Shown one piece after another: positions 12,336 to 25,326 of a stretch of 64,000 nt of DNA; position 1 is the first letter of the stretch; the number at the start of each line of letters is the position of its first letter. Below the pieces are notes generated by a model. The model made no database searches and had not been told where the DNA came from. It saw nothing but the letters and a program-made list of their open reading frames with translations. This DNA is from Uloborus plumipes. Its lineage: Eukaryota > Arthropoda > Arachnida > Araneae > Uloboridae. The DNA lies in NCBI GenBank assembly GCA_038373865.1, contig JAXGGA010005176.1:16556-80555 (forward strand), read 5' to 3'. Position numbers and translations under genes: made by a program.

Positions 12336-14940
12336 AAAAACTGTCTTTCTTGTATTGATGAAATGCACTCAACACTTTGTGTCTGGTGTTGATCGCTTTA
12401 GCAAAATAAAAGAAACACGAATATAAATTTAGGAATTCAGATCTAGTGATATAAATACATAGATTAACCGTCGTAAAGAAACTGAGTATCTTATACATAA
12501 TATAAAAAATTTAAAACAGAAATAAATGTTTATATTTATCGTTTTATAATAATTACGTCTAAAAAGATACATACGAATCTACCTCCTTATCTCTGTCTAA
12601 TCAGACTGCTTTAATTTAGAAATGGTCCAGAAATATACGTTGGTCCAGAAATAGAGGATCTTACTTTCTCATGCATCGGCATTATATCAGCATTTTTAAT
12701 AAGTTAAGTTTTGTTCTCAATTGTCTTAGGTTGTACACTTTTTAAAATTCACGTCTTTAACAATTCATGTATCTTTCGGAAAACGGTATAAATTAACGAA
12801 TTTCCTTTGTGGTAAAATGTAAAAGAAAAAAATTGCAATGTAAAATGGCACACTTTTTCAGAGAACTGCTCAAATTTGTATCGGCTTTACCAGTAACCTC
12901 TTTTTCAAAGCAAAAGAATTGAGCACATGGGTTAAACGTTCAACACAAGTCCCCTTTTGCAATTCGAAATTTAAAATTCAACATTTTAATTTTTTCTTTA
13001 CACCTAATACAGTAATCAGACTTCCCGTAGTTTGTCTAGTTGTCTTTCAGTGTTTAAACATGTTATTATTTTTTCTTGTTTTTATATTAAAAGACTTTGA
13101 ATTCCTCCCGTAAGCTATATAATTGATATCTTTTGTAATATAAATTTTAATTAACCCTTATTAGCTAACTTAAAAAGTTAATAACTGTATATATTCTGGT
13201 GAGAAAGCTATTTATGATAATATTGCTCCTTATTTTGATTAAAATTTATGTATTTACCTAATTTAATCGTAGTATGTATGAAATTGTTCCACTCAGAAAG
13301 TTAATTGTTTTTCTTGCCAATATCTAAGGTTTCAAAAACATTTTTGATGCATACTTCTTTCTTAAAAATTAAGAGGACATTGAAACCTCAGATACACCTC
13401 ATCCCATATCAAAACACTAATTTCCAATTTTTTTCTTTTAATGTTTACTTTATTTTTGCCTTTTGTTTCAGGCGATATTGTTTTTTTTCTTCAAGATATG
13501 TCTCATGTTTTTCTCGTTTTATTTTTTCCTTTTACTTGGGTACAGCAGATAGAGCATTGTGTAATACCTTTTCATTTAACTAAATAAAAATTTAAAGAAA
13601 AAAATCACTTGCATATTCTGTCACTCAATTTCAGATCATTTAGAAGCTTTGCAAAAAGCTATTTCAGACTTTTATCTCTTTATGTTTGTCGGTTGTAAAA
13701 TTAAGGTCATAAAACTACATATTGCCCACTCATCTTAAAGTCAATAAGACCGCTTTTCATAAGTACATGTCCGCGAGCTTGTTATAAAGAAGAAAAAGAA
13801 TTTTGTCAATCCCTCTCTCCCCCCTGCTAGCAAAAAGTAGCAACCATTGTTGACATCTGCTCTATAAAAACGCCCGAGTAAATGATCGCCAAGTTGCGTG
13901 ACAGTTATTGCGTGTGCTACATGTCAATTTTGTAGTACTTATTTAGTAATACATATCGAAGGGGATAAAAAAAAGAAACTCTATAGAGAAAAAATACCTT
14001 GCAACCTGATGAGGAGGTTTTCGTGTTTTGTATGGCCTTTTCTTCCCGCCTTTTGTTTGCTCGTCGTGAGTCTATATTTTAGTCAATATTTTCTCACATG
14101 TTTCATTTGCATAACATCCGCCGTTCTGATTTATAGCTAGCTGGAAGAAGTAAATTGGTAATTGGGTAATTCCACTGAGATTTTTAAGGCAAAAAAGTAC
14201 GTATTTTGTAATATTAATCGCAAAATATACATTGCCTACAAGAAATCCCCCCCCCACTGAGTTATTGCACTTTTTAAGCCAAATTTAATGAAATAACTGA
14301 ATTTTTGAAATACATTACGGATGAGTGTCAAAAAATTGTTAGACGCATGGTAACTAACTGACATTCTACTTTTCAGGACCATCATTTCGAATTTTTCCAG
14401 GGGGGGAGGGGCAAAGGGTGTATACACAATGTAAATTTGCCAAAAAATGGCAAAAACCACGCCTACTTACATGTAAGTACATTGATTTTCCAAAAATGGG
14501 GGGGGGATTGACCCCCCCCCTGAAGCCCTAAATAATGGCCTGCTACTTTTAAAAGGTCAGTCAGGTCATGCTTTCATTTATTTATTTATTTTAATTCATC
14601 AAAAAAGTGCATTTCGAAAATTCAATTGTGCCAATAAATTTAGCTTAGAAATTGCTAAATCTAGGGGGTTGAAATCTAGGTGGAAAATATCTTGTGCGCA
14701 ATGTATATTTTGCATTTAATATTCTACAATACATTCCATTTGGCTTTTAAAATATTATTCAGTTAATCGTGGAATTTCCCAATTTAAAATCTCGAATTCG
14801 ATTATATGTCATAACACATCAAAGCAAATGACCGAAAATATCCTTCTAGATGTTTTGTTCAAAAAAAAAAAAAAATATGGTACTTCGCAAAGCTTTTGTT
14901 TAATTTTTAGTTAAAGAAAATCTGTATTTTATGTCTTAAG
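12336..14940. other. AT-rich non-coding DNA with G/C homopolymer cluster
   Basis: Small ORFs at 12919-13113, 13305-13583 and 13898-14140 (plus) and 14072-14460 (minus) are rich in F, L, I and K, as random AT-rich frames are, and no domain is recognised. Between 14240 and 14525 several long C or G runs occur, including a G run at about 14498-14507 followed five bases later by a C run that could pair with it. Confidence 0.4.
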
Positions 14941-15210
14941 TCTAATTGAATCGTTTATTTCGAAAAGGTAATATCTCTATTTTGATCTCCTCTGTCTCTT
15001 TAGAAAATTAAACAGCGCACGGTTATATTTTTGAATGTCATAATCAATGGTTATTTGGTAAATTATTGCAGTAATTGTGTACTTAACTAAAGGCATTTTT
15101 TCATTGATTATGACATTCAAAAATATAACCGTGAGCTGTTTAATTTTCTAAAGAGACAGGGGAGATCAAAATAGAGATGTTACCTTTTCGAAATAAACGA
15201 TTCAATTAGA
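14941..15210. repeat. Near-perfect 108-bp inverted repeat (foldback MITE)
   Basis: Arms 14941-15048 and 15102-15210 are inverse complements with only a handful of mismatches, separated by about 53 bp. The outer edge is TCTAATTGAATCG and its inverse CGATTCAATTAGA. No clear target-site duplication is visible. No coding content. The length and symmetry fit a small foldback element, though a local inverted duplication is possible. Confidence 0.8.
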
Positions 15211-16326
15211 GATATACCAGGTACGATTGGGAATATTTTCTATTAAGTTCTTTATCTAACATGTAAAATAAAAATAAAACTGACTTGAAAGTTGTAGCCT
15301 ACTGTGCGTTCGGCCTGCGCGAGCCTGCACATACGTATGTTACGATAACCTGCATGAATCGCATTCCTATATTGGTTCCAACGGTTTTGTTCCTTACCTC
15401 TAAACTCTAAATAAGCATACTGAAATGAGTAAAATGTTATACCCTAGGCTTACAAACACCTGTTGATCAACTAGCGATCGTACATGCACCAATATGACTT
15501 GGAGCCTCTTTTGAATTCGTAGTGGAGAGGAATTAAAACAATCTTTATTTTGGAGTGATTATTTAAATTTATTTTAAGAGTCAGATATTGAATGTAATTG
15601 CCTTTATTTTGAGTACAATTAAATTATCTATTGCCGAAAAATATACTTGTTTGTGAATTTCTCAAACAAGCTAAAACAAGCAAAATTTCTAGGCTTTCTT
15701 CTATTTTTTAATATTGTTTTGTAAGCTTGTAATTTAATAGCTTCCACTCTCTAACAACAAAGTTATCCTCATTTGTTTTTGTAATTAACAAAAAATTTAT
15801 AGATTATTCCATTTTTAAACACACAAAATAATTTTTAATTGAGCAAAGGGGTTCTTTAAATTTACTGTCGACTTAAGTTAGATTACAACACTGTTTTTTT
15901 CACTCCAGAAGAGGAAAAACCTGCTTTTTTTCAATTTTGGAAAAAACTAACAAATTCGAATATAATCTATATCGCATGACATGTTTGCATAGCTACATAA
16001 AATAACAAGATATTAAAACATGAACGTAAACGGTTTTTAGTGAAATACGTCCCTTTAACTATTGTACACATCCATTTTTCTACAAATTCGAAAACTAACC
16101 AAAGCACGTACGAATATCTCTAGAAAAACGCAAATCTTCAGACTTTCGAGAAGGAGGAAAAAAATCAATCTTCGCAAACGTAAAATCCAAAATAAAATCA
16201 AAATTGCTTCTCAAAAGCATAAAAGTTTCCAATTTCGACTCAGTTTCCGTTGTTATTGGAGTGAACTGGAGGAAAATAACTCCTGCAGATTCAACTTGGG
16301 CGAATAAGTAGGACGCGCAGGGAATG
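15211..16326. other. AT-rich non-coding DNA
   Basis: No gene recognised. The 162-aa minus-strand frame at 16095-16583 extends from here into the following repeat. In the repeat's second copy the equivalent frame is broken by indels, so I do not treat it as coding. Confidence 0.4.
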
Positions 16327-16850
16327 ACATGAACCAGACACCTAAATTGAAACCATTGGAGGAATCGAGCCCCCGATATGATTTTGCCATTGATTCTCGG
16401 TTTATTGGTCGATAACGACTGCGGGAGGTCCGTGGATAACGATGGAAGTTTGCTCCAATAACAATGGGCAACTTGCATGTCGATCAATGGGGTCTGGCTT
16501 GGGCACAGATTGGATTCGTGTCGCTGGGAATTGATGAATAACTTGTTTTGTTGAAGATTTACGGGGAAAAATGTCGTTCTCAAGTAGCACTGTCAAGAAA
16601 ACTGGGACTTTTATTAATAAAGTTCTCAAGGGGGGTGCATGTTATACGTGGATATGCTTTGAGGAAACATTTGTTCGTGAACAAAAGACGATGGAAATTA
16701 ACGTGCCAGAGTCTTGTTTGTTTATGATGATCGATCTACGGTTTATTTTTTCTCAAAGACTTTAATATTATTAATGTGTTTTAGCTGACATAATGAGTTC
16801 AAGAAGTTATTAATATTTCCCAAAACCTCCTCAGGCTACTTCAAAAAATA
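16327..16850 (+). repeat. Unknown dispersed repeat, copy 1
   Basis: About 520 bp that recurs at 17212-17745 with an offset of 885 bp at the left edge. Shared blocks include ATGAACCAGACACCTAAATT, CAGATTGGATTCGTGTCGCT and GACGATGGAAATTAACGTGC. The part around TTGGTCGATAACGACT is also found, more diverged, at 20204-20375. Copy 1 has six G at about 16631-16636 where copy 2 has a much longer G run. I do not recognise the family and no frame is conserved between copies. Confidence 0.75.
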
Positions 16851-17084
16851 AAAGCTAGAGGTACACAGGGAATTGAATCATAACGATAAATTCGTCAAAA
16901 CTAAACAAGTAGAATTTCCCGTATACCAGCCTTTATTTTGAATACAAAATATATAGTATTCAAAAGAAATCAAAAAATATATATATGAAAATGGTACCGA
17001 TGTCATTATCTTCAATTCTTTAGCATGATATGGAATGAATAAATGTCGTTGTGCAAAAAAGTTGCAGCAAGAATAGCAAAGTTG

Positions 17085-17165
17085 TAAATTCGCATGTTTA
17101 CAACCGGTTTTAGCCATGTGTTTCGGGGCTTCAGGGAACTTCTTTTTCAACACAGAAAAATACAC
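17085..17165 (-). repeat. Relic of the Penelope-like hammerhead-type repeat
   Basis: On the minus strand this reads GTTGAAAAAGAAGTTCC, then GAAGCCCCGAAACACATGG. That matches the order TTGAAAA, stem arm, AGCCCC, GAAACACGTG seen in the three units at 33.5 kb. Two bases in the ACACGTGTC part are changed and the stem pairing is damaged. It lies just upstream of copy 2 of the 16.3/17.2 kb repeat. It reads as an old, degraded copy. Confidence 0.45.
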
Positions 17166-17211
17166 GATTTTGGATGTTCAATCAAAAAGCAAGCGAATCA
17201 ATGTCTAGAAA

Positions 17212-17745
17212 GACATGAACCAGACACCTAAATTGAAACCATTTGAGGAATCGAGTTCCCGATATGATTTTGCCATTGATTCTCGATTTATTGGTCGGTA
17301 ACGACCACGGGAGGTTCGAGGATAATGGTGGAAGTTTGCTCCAATAACAATGGGCAATTTGCATGTCGATCAATGGGGCCTGGCTTGGGCACAGATTGGA
17401 TTCGTGTCGCTAGGAATTGATGAATAACTTGTTTTGTTGGAGATTTACGGGGAAAAAATGTCGTTCTCAAGTAGCAGAGTCAAGGAAAGTGGGACTTTTA
17501 TTAATAAAGTTTTCAAGGGGGGGGGGAGGGGGTGCATGTTATGCGTGGATATGCTTTGCGGAAACATTTTTTCGTGAACAAAAGACGATGGAAATTAACG
17601 TGCCACGGTCTTGTCTGTTTATGATGCTCGATCTACGGCGCATTTTTTAATCGAAAACCTTAATATTATTAATGTGCTTCAGTTGACGTAATGAGTTCAA
17701 GATTGATATTAATCTTTCTCAAAACATCCTCAAGCTACTGCAAAA
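17212..17745 (+). repeat. Unknown dispersed repeat, copy 2 with expanded poly-G
   Basis: Aligns to 16327-16850 throughout. The main difference is an interrupted G run at 17517-17532 where copy 1 has six G, consistent with slippage. A 77-aa plus-strand frame across the G run is not conserved in copy 1. Confidence 0.75.
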
Positions 17746-20203
17746 ATAAATGTATAATAATGGGTAAAATATAGGGTAAATGAAGGGATATTTAAGTAAC
17801 ACTATATTTAAGCATAAATGTTTTAATTTACTAAGCAAAGTAAAACAAAACACATGTTGGTAAATACTACAAAAAGAAAGCTGAGATACTCAGAGTAATT
17901 AGTTATAGAACAGCGATATTGAACACTTTTTATCACAGCTACGTAATAGCGTAATTAATAACCCTGCAAGAAGAGCAATACACGTTTTCTTTTTTACAAA
18001 CTGAAACACTTCATTAGTTTTAGCATTAATAAGGAAAACGTATATAAAACAATCGGTATTAGAGTTTTTAATAGTTACAAGAAATCCCTCTGTTAGTGCA
18101 AAAAAAAAAAAGAAAAGAAAAAAAGAAAAGTAAATGGACAGAACGGTTTTTTGTAAAATTGCCATGTTGTCACTTGCAATTATTTCGACGGCAAATATAC
18201 TCTACTTAAAGTTCTGGAATATTATACACAAATATTTCTCTAAATTTTAATGCACACTGCGCAAAAGAGTATTGCTGCAAAAGGATTTCAGAAAAGTAAG
18301 CTAAGACCGTAACGACTATAATAAAGCTGTTTCAAATCAATTTTTACAGTGAATTTTTTTGTACAATATTAGAATTTTTAGAGAAAAGTACCGGCAATAC
18401 GAAAGCTAGTACTTTTCATTTTAAATTGTTTTTTCACATAGATAGTCAAAAATCAGAAAAGCGTTTAATGCAGCAAGGCAATTTTCTCTGGGTTTTTTAT
18501 ATAGCTCATTTAAGAGAAATAGTAACTGACGTACAGTAGAAACTTTATGTAGTTGACTGAGATACGCAGAGCACATCTCGATCAGGCATAGCTTATTTAT
18601 CAACAGGAGAAACTGCAAAGTGACAAACGCATTGCTTTCAAAAACCAAGTCAAGTTCCAGTTTCATCTACACTATCTTTTAAAATAATTTTATTGAATTG
18701 AAAAGACTTAAAGCTCTCAACTAGTTTACTGATGCAAAAAATATCAAGCAATAATGTTTGATGCACAAAAATTTTCAGTTTCTCAGTTTTCATTTCACTG
18801 CTCTTCAGACAGTCTCCAACTTTGACTTGCTATGTAAAGTGTACGGGGAAATGCAAATTTTACGTCTTAATACTTAAAAAAAAATAAAAAGTAGCTTTTA
18901 AAATGTTCTTGAATCTGCTTTGGTGGATAATGGTTCGTTTTCTTGAATTTTTAGATTCGAACGCGTACTTGTTCCACGTACAAAGCTATTTTCAAGAAAG
19001 TTTTTTTTTTTGGGGGGGGGGAGGGGGGGGGGACCTGAAATTTCCTCTTTTAGAATATAATACCTAAAAACAAACTTTCTCTGAAGGCACTTAAAATTAG
19101 TTTATTATTATTAGCTTTTTAAAACTGAAAAAAAATGTACTAAAACAAAAAATGAAGTAAAGGAATGAGGTGTCATGACATTTCGCCATTTTAAGCAAAT
19201 ACACAAATGGACACGGGACAGAAGCTTTCCGCTACATATTGTATAACATGACAGGAGACACACTGACAAAAGCATCCGTAATGGTGTTTCAAAGTTCTCG
19301 CAATGTTGCATACACTCGCTGTAAAGTGTATTTTTACCAACAAAAAAAAAACCCGTTGAGTTTTAAAATTTTATTAAAAACAACTAAGATGAAACTGTCT
19401 TTTATTTCTTAATTGAATGGTTTTAAATAACTTCATGATCCTCCTCCCCATTTCAAACTATTTTCTAAGTAGTAACGTAACTCTGAATTTTGCTAATAAA
19501 TACCGTTATAAGCGGGTTCCTCGCGTATAAGCGTGCAAATCTTGCTATGTGCCGTCCCAACTTTTATAAAGATAGGTCTTGTCGTGAAGAATTTATTGAA
19601 CTAGAAGTACATAGTTGGCACCTTTATACCTATTGGCTTAGGTATGTAATTACAAAGCTTCTAAATTTTTCGTTTCTTTACAAAATTTTTGAAAAAATGC
19701 AAGCTAAAAGTACGAATTATATTGCGTTATTTTTAAAGGTACATTAAAAAAATGTTATCTTTATGTAGGTTTAGCATTCACACATATTCAAATTCTCCAC
19801 ATCATTACTTTTGCCAGTTATATGAAGTGTCTCAATTTTGTGCATTTGCAATCGCAACACATTTGCTACGAATAATTAATTTAAAGTTTGAAAAAAATGT
19901 CAAGCAAAAAATATATTTGACTTATGTTACTATATATTCCATTAATTCCGCATCACAACAAATGGTAGATAAAAGAAATTCTTTATATTCTGAAAACTAT
20001 TACACTAATGATAAGAAAAGTAATTTGAAAATACTTCAATAGTTTTAGAAAATCAAATGCCGAAAAGCATACATTTCAAATGCAAACTGCTTCCGAATCA
20101 TGAAAGTTAAAATTGTATTTGATGATACAGAGAACATGCTATGCACGAAGTACCTTCTGCTGTTTCACCTTCATAACGTAAAGACGACGGGGGGGGGGGG
20201 GTG
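17746..20203. other. AT-rich non-coding DNA
   Basis: Only short ORFs without domains occur (for example 88 aa at 17899-18165 minus, 81 aa at 18421-18666 minus, 96 aa at 19752-20042 plus). A T run followed by a G run interrupted by a single A spans 19001-19032. 19500-19545 contains CCGTTATAAGCGGGTTCC and a following GCGTATAAGCG, which resemble termini of decayed pogo/Tigger-like elements. Confidence 0.35.
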
Positions 20204-20375
20204 ATAACATAGGCCAGAGATTCGAATCGAAGCCACCAGGGAAAATAAAATGGCCCAATATAATCCTTCTATTGATTTTTTTATCATTATTGGTCGATAA
20301 CTATCTTCGATTTCCGAATAACGACACAAATTGGCTCCGATGACAAGTCTGATTGTATGCAAATCAATAAAAGGA
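20204..20375 (+). repeat. Unknown dispersed repeat, diverged copy 3
   Basis: Shares TTGGTCGATAAC, then a GGATAACGA/CGAATAACGA block, then TTGGCTCC with ATGACAA, in the same order as the 16.3 and 17.2 kb copies, with substitutions and small indels. It follows a G run at about 20189-20202. ATGCAAAT, an octamer motif known to bind POU proteins, occurs near 20357; this could be chance. Confidence 0.5.
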
Positions 20376-23300
20376 TCTTCAGAATGAATTCCAAAGTGTA
20401 TGTTGGATGTAAATTTTTTTTTATCAATGATATCGAGGCATTTGAATGCGAATATTTATGCCCTTAACTATACTTTTCCGGAAATAGTGAAAATGTTCTG
20501 TATAATGCAAAAAATACATTCGGTGATTCAAAAAAACATTTTTTAACACTTAGCTACTAGTTTATTATTGAAATAATTTAAGACAGATTCGCCATTTCAC
20601 TGTTAATCTTATGAATGAGAGAGAAAGAGAGAGATTGGTGAAGGGAGTAAGTACCACATACTTAATACAAACCGAACACACACACAATGTATTTTTTATC
20701 ACTTTTTGTACTAATATTTTACATTTTGTGTTTTTATTAATCACAAAACTCGTGAACTTTTAACTCAAAATTCCTTTGGCGCAAAAAGGATTTGCATCTC
20801 ACGACAAATATTTTTAAGTATGCTTGTTTGCTTTTTCTGAAATTTTATTATAAAACGAAATTTTAGATATCTGTCTGGTTTTCAAATCGTTAATCATATT
20901 AATATTGAAACTAAAACTATTTTCACTCTTTTCGCACTTTTAATGCAATTTATTGTCTATCAGTCCCCTTAATGGCTGACTTTTTCAGTGTTAAGGGTTA
21001 ACTGCTTTTGATTTTGTTTATCAAAATATCTTTTTAAAATCTCTTGATCAGAAAACTATAAAATGTACGGAAACGTGGCAAGTTGCTCTCTTTGACGTTT
21101 TAAAAAACTGGGTTAAAACTGGATTGATTTTTTCCTCTAGGACTTTTGTAATTTTGATTTTTTTTTTGAATTAAACAAAGGGAATTAGCAATTTCAAACA
21201 ACTTCATTAAATACATATAATCTTCGTCAAAACTGCTTTGAAAAATTGTTGAAAGCAAATCCTCCTATTCCAGTTCTTTATACTGTAGTCAGCTTGTTAT
21301 TATGTAAGAACTGAATACTTTAAGAAACGTTACCGCCAAATTTTTTAAAAAAAATCGTTAAATCAAAATGTGAAAAACAAGAGATTGAGGTTTCCCCGCC
21401 GAAATCTTTCTATTAAAAAGCAGGTTTTTTTTTTTTATATCTGAGTGTTTTCTCGAAAAAAAAATATCGGAAGGAAGGGATAGGGAACAGTACAGACCCC
21501 TATAACAGAAACAAATAATGAAATTAAAAAAAAAAAAAAAAAACTGCTTTATCGAAAAAATGCTTTAAAATTTGAATATTTTTCTTGCGCATTTTATTTT
21601 CTTTATTTCATTGTTATTTTTAGAGGTATTTTTACGCTATATTACATTTTTTACCTATCCCACATTTTTGTAAATTTTATTTAGGAGAAAAATAATCAAT
21701 GATGTTGTACTTTGCTGTGTCATACTCATGTGTTCTGAATGAAAGATTTATCAAACTGCCTCCATTGTTCGATTCGAAACTGCAGCGATTTTTAAATTTA
21801 TTAAAATTTCCGGACAAAAAGGGGGGGAGTTGGATTAATAAATATGAAACGCGTTTTTAAACAATGGCCGAAAGTGTTAAAATTAAGCCAATATATACAT
21901 ATTTCAATGCACAAAAAATAATAAGGAAGTAAATAAACAAATGAAAATATAGTTTAATAACCAAATGCATAAATTGAAAATGAAACTGATAAACAACTGA
22001 ACTTTTGTTGTTTCTTTTGTTTTGAGAAGTCCAAAGAAAAAAGTCGCACCTCAAAACTACGATAGAAAAGAAAAAGCCTTTCAGTCATAACTGCTTAGCA
22101 AACACAAGGACTATCCGAATCAAAAGTGAGAATTCTGTTGTAATTCCAAAGACCCTTCCCCCAGCGGTGAACCTGTCTCGCTTAATCTCCCTTTACCACC
22201 CTGCAGAACTGACAGATAAAATCCAATCATTGCATAAGTCCCACTGAAAAGCTTTCGAAGAGAGCTTCCGAATCTGTCCCAATCTCGGCTTTAAGTTCGA
22301 AACACCCGAATCGGGCATTCCGCAGATTGGATCTGCTGCGTTGTTTGTCGAATATCAAATGTGGGAGCCTACTACTAAAATCTTAATGTCACACTGTCCC
22401 GAAAATTGCAATCGGGCGCGCGTATTGATTCTGCCTGTCGTCGAAAATTCGATGCTGCTTTCCGGGTAGTTTTATAATTAATTAACTTTCTAATGAACGT
22501 TTGCAGTTAACGTTGTTAATAAAGCATGGCTTTTCTAATGATGACACGTGTGGCAGTTATATGTAATTCCTTAACTTCAAACGCAAAAGCCTGAAAGATG
22601 TGTCGGTTAGAGAGTCGATTTATTCATAGCATTTATTGTCCATTGGAAAGTTAAATATGAATGACATGGATGTTTTAAAGAGTTTAGAGATTCCTTATAT
22701 AGGTTTTCAGTTAGTAAATCCGATAAATTATTTTTATATTATTTATCAAATTTAGAAATGTACCGCCCAATAATTTTTTTCGGTATATTCATCTCTAAAA
22801 AACTAAAATACATTTTCAATTTCTAACTAATAGTTCGGCTCATTGATTACGTAATAAAAACCTTTTTTTTTTTTTAAATTCTTCCATGTAAAAAGGAACG
22901 CAACGTAGTAGAATTTTTACAATACTTCACTCAAAAATGGAAAAGTTATACAATATAACTTGTAATCTAGTAGATATTAATACTTGACTCGTCACAAATG
23001 ACATTTTAGACATAGGTAGTTTATTTGACAAATGGTTAGTTATATTAATATAAAACTTCTTTCAGTGTGTTCTGGAGAAGGTACAAGGTCTTTTTAAAGA
23101 AGTGGAATCAATTACTTAAGATGGTACAGCGTATAAATAGGAGAGCATTACAGCAGAAAGGAATTAGCTATGTATTGCCTTATTTTTTAAAAGTTTACAG
23201 ATGAGTTTTTTGTGTGATGTACTGAACGGAAATGCATTAGTGTCAAAACAAAGTTCCGATACAACATTAGTCAAATAAAATGAAGTCAAAATTAATATGA

Positions 23301-23689
23301 ATGTGAACTTGAAATAATCAACACGCCTATTAGATAATATCAGTTTCTTATTGGCTGTTCTGAAAATCATTATTATTTTTTTTTTTTTGGTTCCAGAGGA
23401 TCATGGTTTATTAATTTGTTATTTAATAAAAAACTTATATGGAAGGTGTGGTGTTGACAAAACTCATAACAAGTGCCTATTGCAACGGTTAAAAAAATAA
23501 CTTGTTTTGTGGACGTAGCGGGTGCGAAAACAGTAGAAATATATTCATTTAACTTAGTTATCAGAAAAAATACTGCGAAACACACAATACACAATGTGAT
23601 GTATGAAGAAACACCACGTTAAACGTCTTTTTTAAGATATTGATACATTACTCGATAAAAAATAGTCGTCACTGGTGTTGAATAAATGA
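20376..23689. other. AT-rich DNA with a less AT-rich island at 22.15-22.47 kb
   Basis: No gene recognised. About 22150-22470 is clearly less AT-rich and contains CpGs (for example ATCGGGCGCGCG near 22411). It has no long ORF, so a conserved regulatory block or remote promoter is possible but unproven. Elsewhere there are poly-A and poly-T runs and short ORFs without domains. Confidence 0.35.
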
Positions 23690-25326
23690 TAGGGTCAGGT
23701 GGGGTAAAATGGGTCAAAAAAGAGCAATTTCACAAATCAGGCTTTGACAGCAAATATTATATTGATTCAACCAGTGAATAAACTGCACAGGATATGCAAA
23801 TAACTCTTCCTCGTGATATTTAAAGTGAAATATCTTGGAAAAAACAAAATATTGATACTGATAAATAAGTCTGAAAATGTGTTGTCAATGACTCATTTTA
23901 CCCCATAGCGTGAGGTAAAATGGGTCACTAGTGGGGTAAAATGAGCCATGCTTTAAAAGATTTGATTTCACGATTTATTGAATAGTAATTTGATACTTTT
24001 GTTAATTAATGAGAAAACAATTAATACATAAATATTTCCAGAAAGCAATTTTGTCCTCTTGATTCATCTCAGGCCCAGGAATATCACTGTTTACGATGCG
24101 TCATCCTTTAGAACATCATCTCTCTCCGGGAACAAAAAACTTTCACTATATTTTAAAGTTTTATTGCACGTTATTGTACATTGTAGGGAAGAATGATGGC
24201 ATGAAAATGTACTTTTTTGATGTTTTCCACAAAATACTTAACTTGTTCCCACTTTCCAACTTTTAAAAGTTACTATCAATGTACTTTGATTCAGTTAATA
24301 ATTTCATTTGCGTTAGTGTGTCAGTTTAGTTGATTTTTTATTCCTTGAGGTTTTTTTAGATTGCAATTTTCTCCATATTGTTGAGATTGTTAAAATTTCA
24401 CAAGTTTCTTTCTGCATGTGTGTAGTTTTCTCTTTTGATAACTTTTAAAGTTTCATAACTTTCGGTTATTGGTGTCGGTGAGAGTGTGTTTATAATAGAA
24501 GTTTTAATATGTATAAAAATAAACCACATGCATGACTGGCTTGTTCAAATATCGAAGAAACAGCCTCGCTTGTTTTCGAGATCTTAGATGTTGATGCCGT
24601 TACTTTAACTGCATTGTTTGAATTCAGCTCTGTACAATTTTTTTTTATCATTTGGTTGCCCAGGCGTCTCTCTTTGGGGAAAATAAACTCCGTTTGCTTT
24701 ACTCCATAACAACATTTCCTGAAGAAAGTTCATCGAGCAAAAGCTGTGCGCTTAGTTTTGAATTTTTGATATGATTTAATTTAATTATTTTGTATTATAA
24801 GTTTATATGTTTGTAGATCAAAAGAATGACCAAGCGATATATTATTTGTTGTACATACATGACACCAAAACATGAGTAAATTAGCAAAAACTATGATTAG
24901 CGCTTTAGTATTTCCTAAGCCTAACTTGAGGCGAAACATGATCCATTTCACCCCACGTTTGTTTTAATACCGTAAAAAAAATCAGTTTTGCTTTTTTTTC
25001 TTCACCATTTTAGGAAATTGTTCCTGAAAATGTGCTCTATGCAGTAGATTAAAAACTTCATGTGTGTTTTCATTTAATTTTCTTTAAATCAAAAGTTTTT
25101 ATGATGAATACCATCAAGCTTCTTTTAAGAAAAACATTTAATCGCTACTATCTGTAACTTTAAAGTAGAAGTTACACCTTATTTTGAATATAAAATATTG
25201 CCTGGTGTCAAATATACACGAAATTGGCAACGCAGAAAGAAAATATCATTTGTGCACTTTTTAAAGATTTTTCTAATAAAACTGACTCATTTTACCCCGT
25301 GACCCATTTTACCCCACCTGACCCTA
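23690..25326. mobile_element. Pogo-like non-autonomous element with subterminal repeats, 1.63 kb
   Basis: Element 23692-25324 is flanked by TA (23690-23691 and 25325-25326). It begins GGGTCAGGTGGGGTAAAATG and ends with the inverse. The terminal motif GGGGTAAAATGGGTCA is repeated inside near both ends: 23889-23905 (inverse), 23912-23927, 23931-23948, then 24940-24957 (inverse) and 25283-25320 (two inverse copies). TA duplications and repeated terminal motifs fit the Tc1/mariner-pogo group. The interior has no transposase ORF, so it is a non-autonomous or fully decayed copy. Confidence 0.8.

Noticed and set aside
16095..16583. 162-aa minus-strand open frame
   Set aside because: It runs across a repeat whose second copy breaks the frame by indels, and no domain is recognisable.
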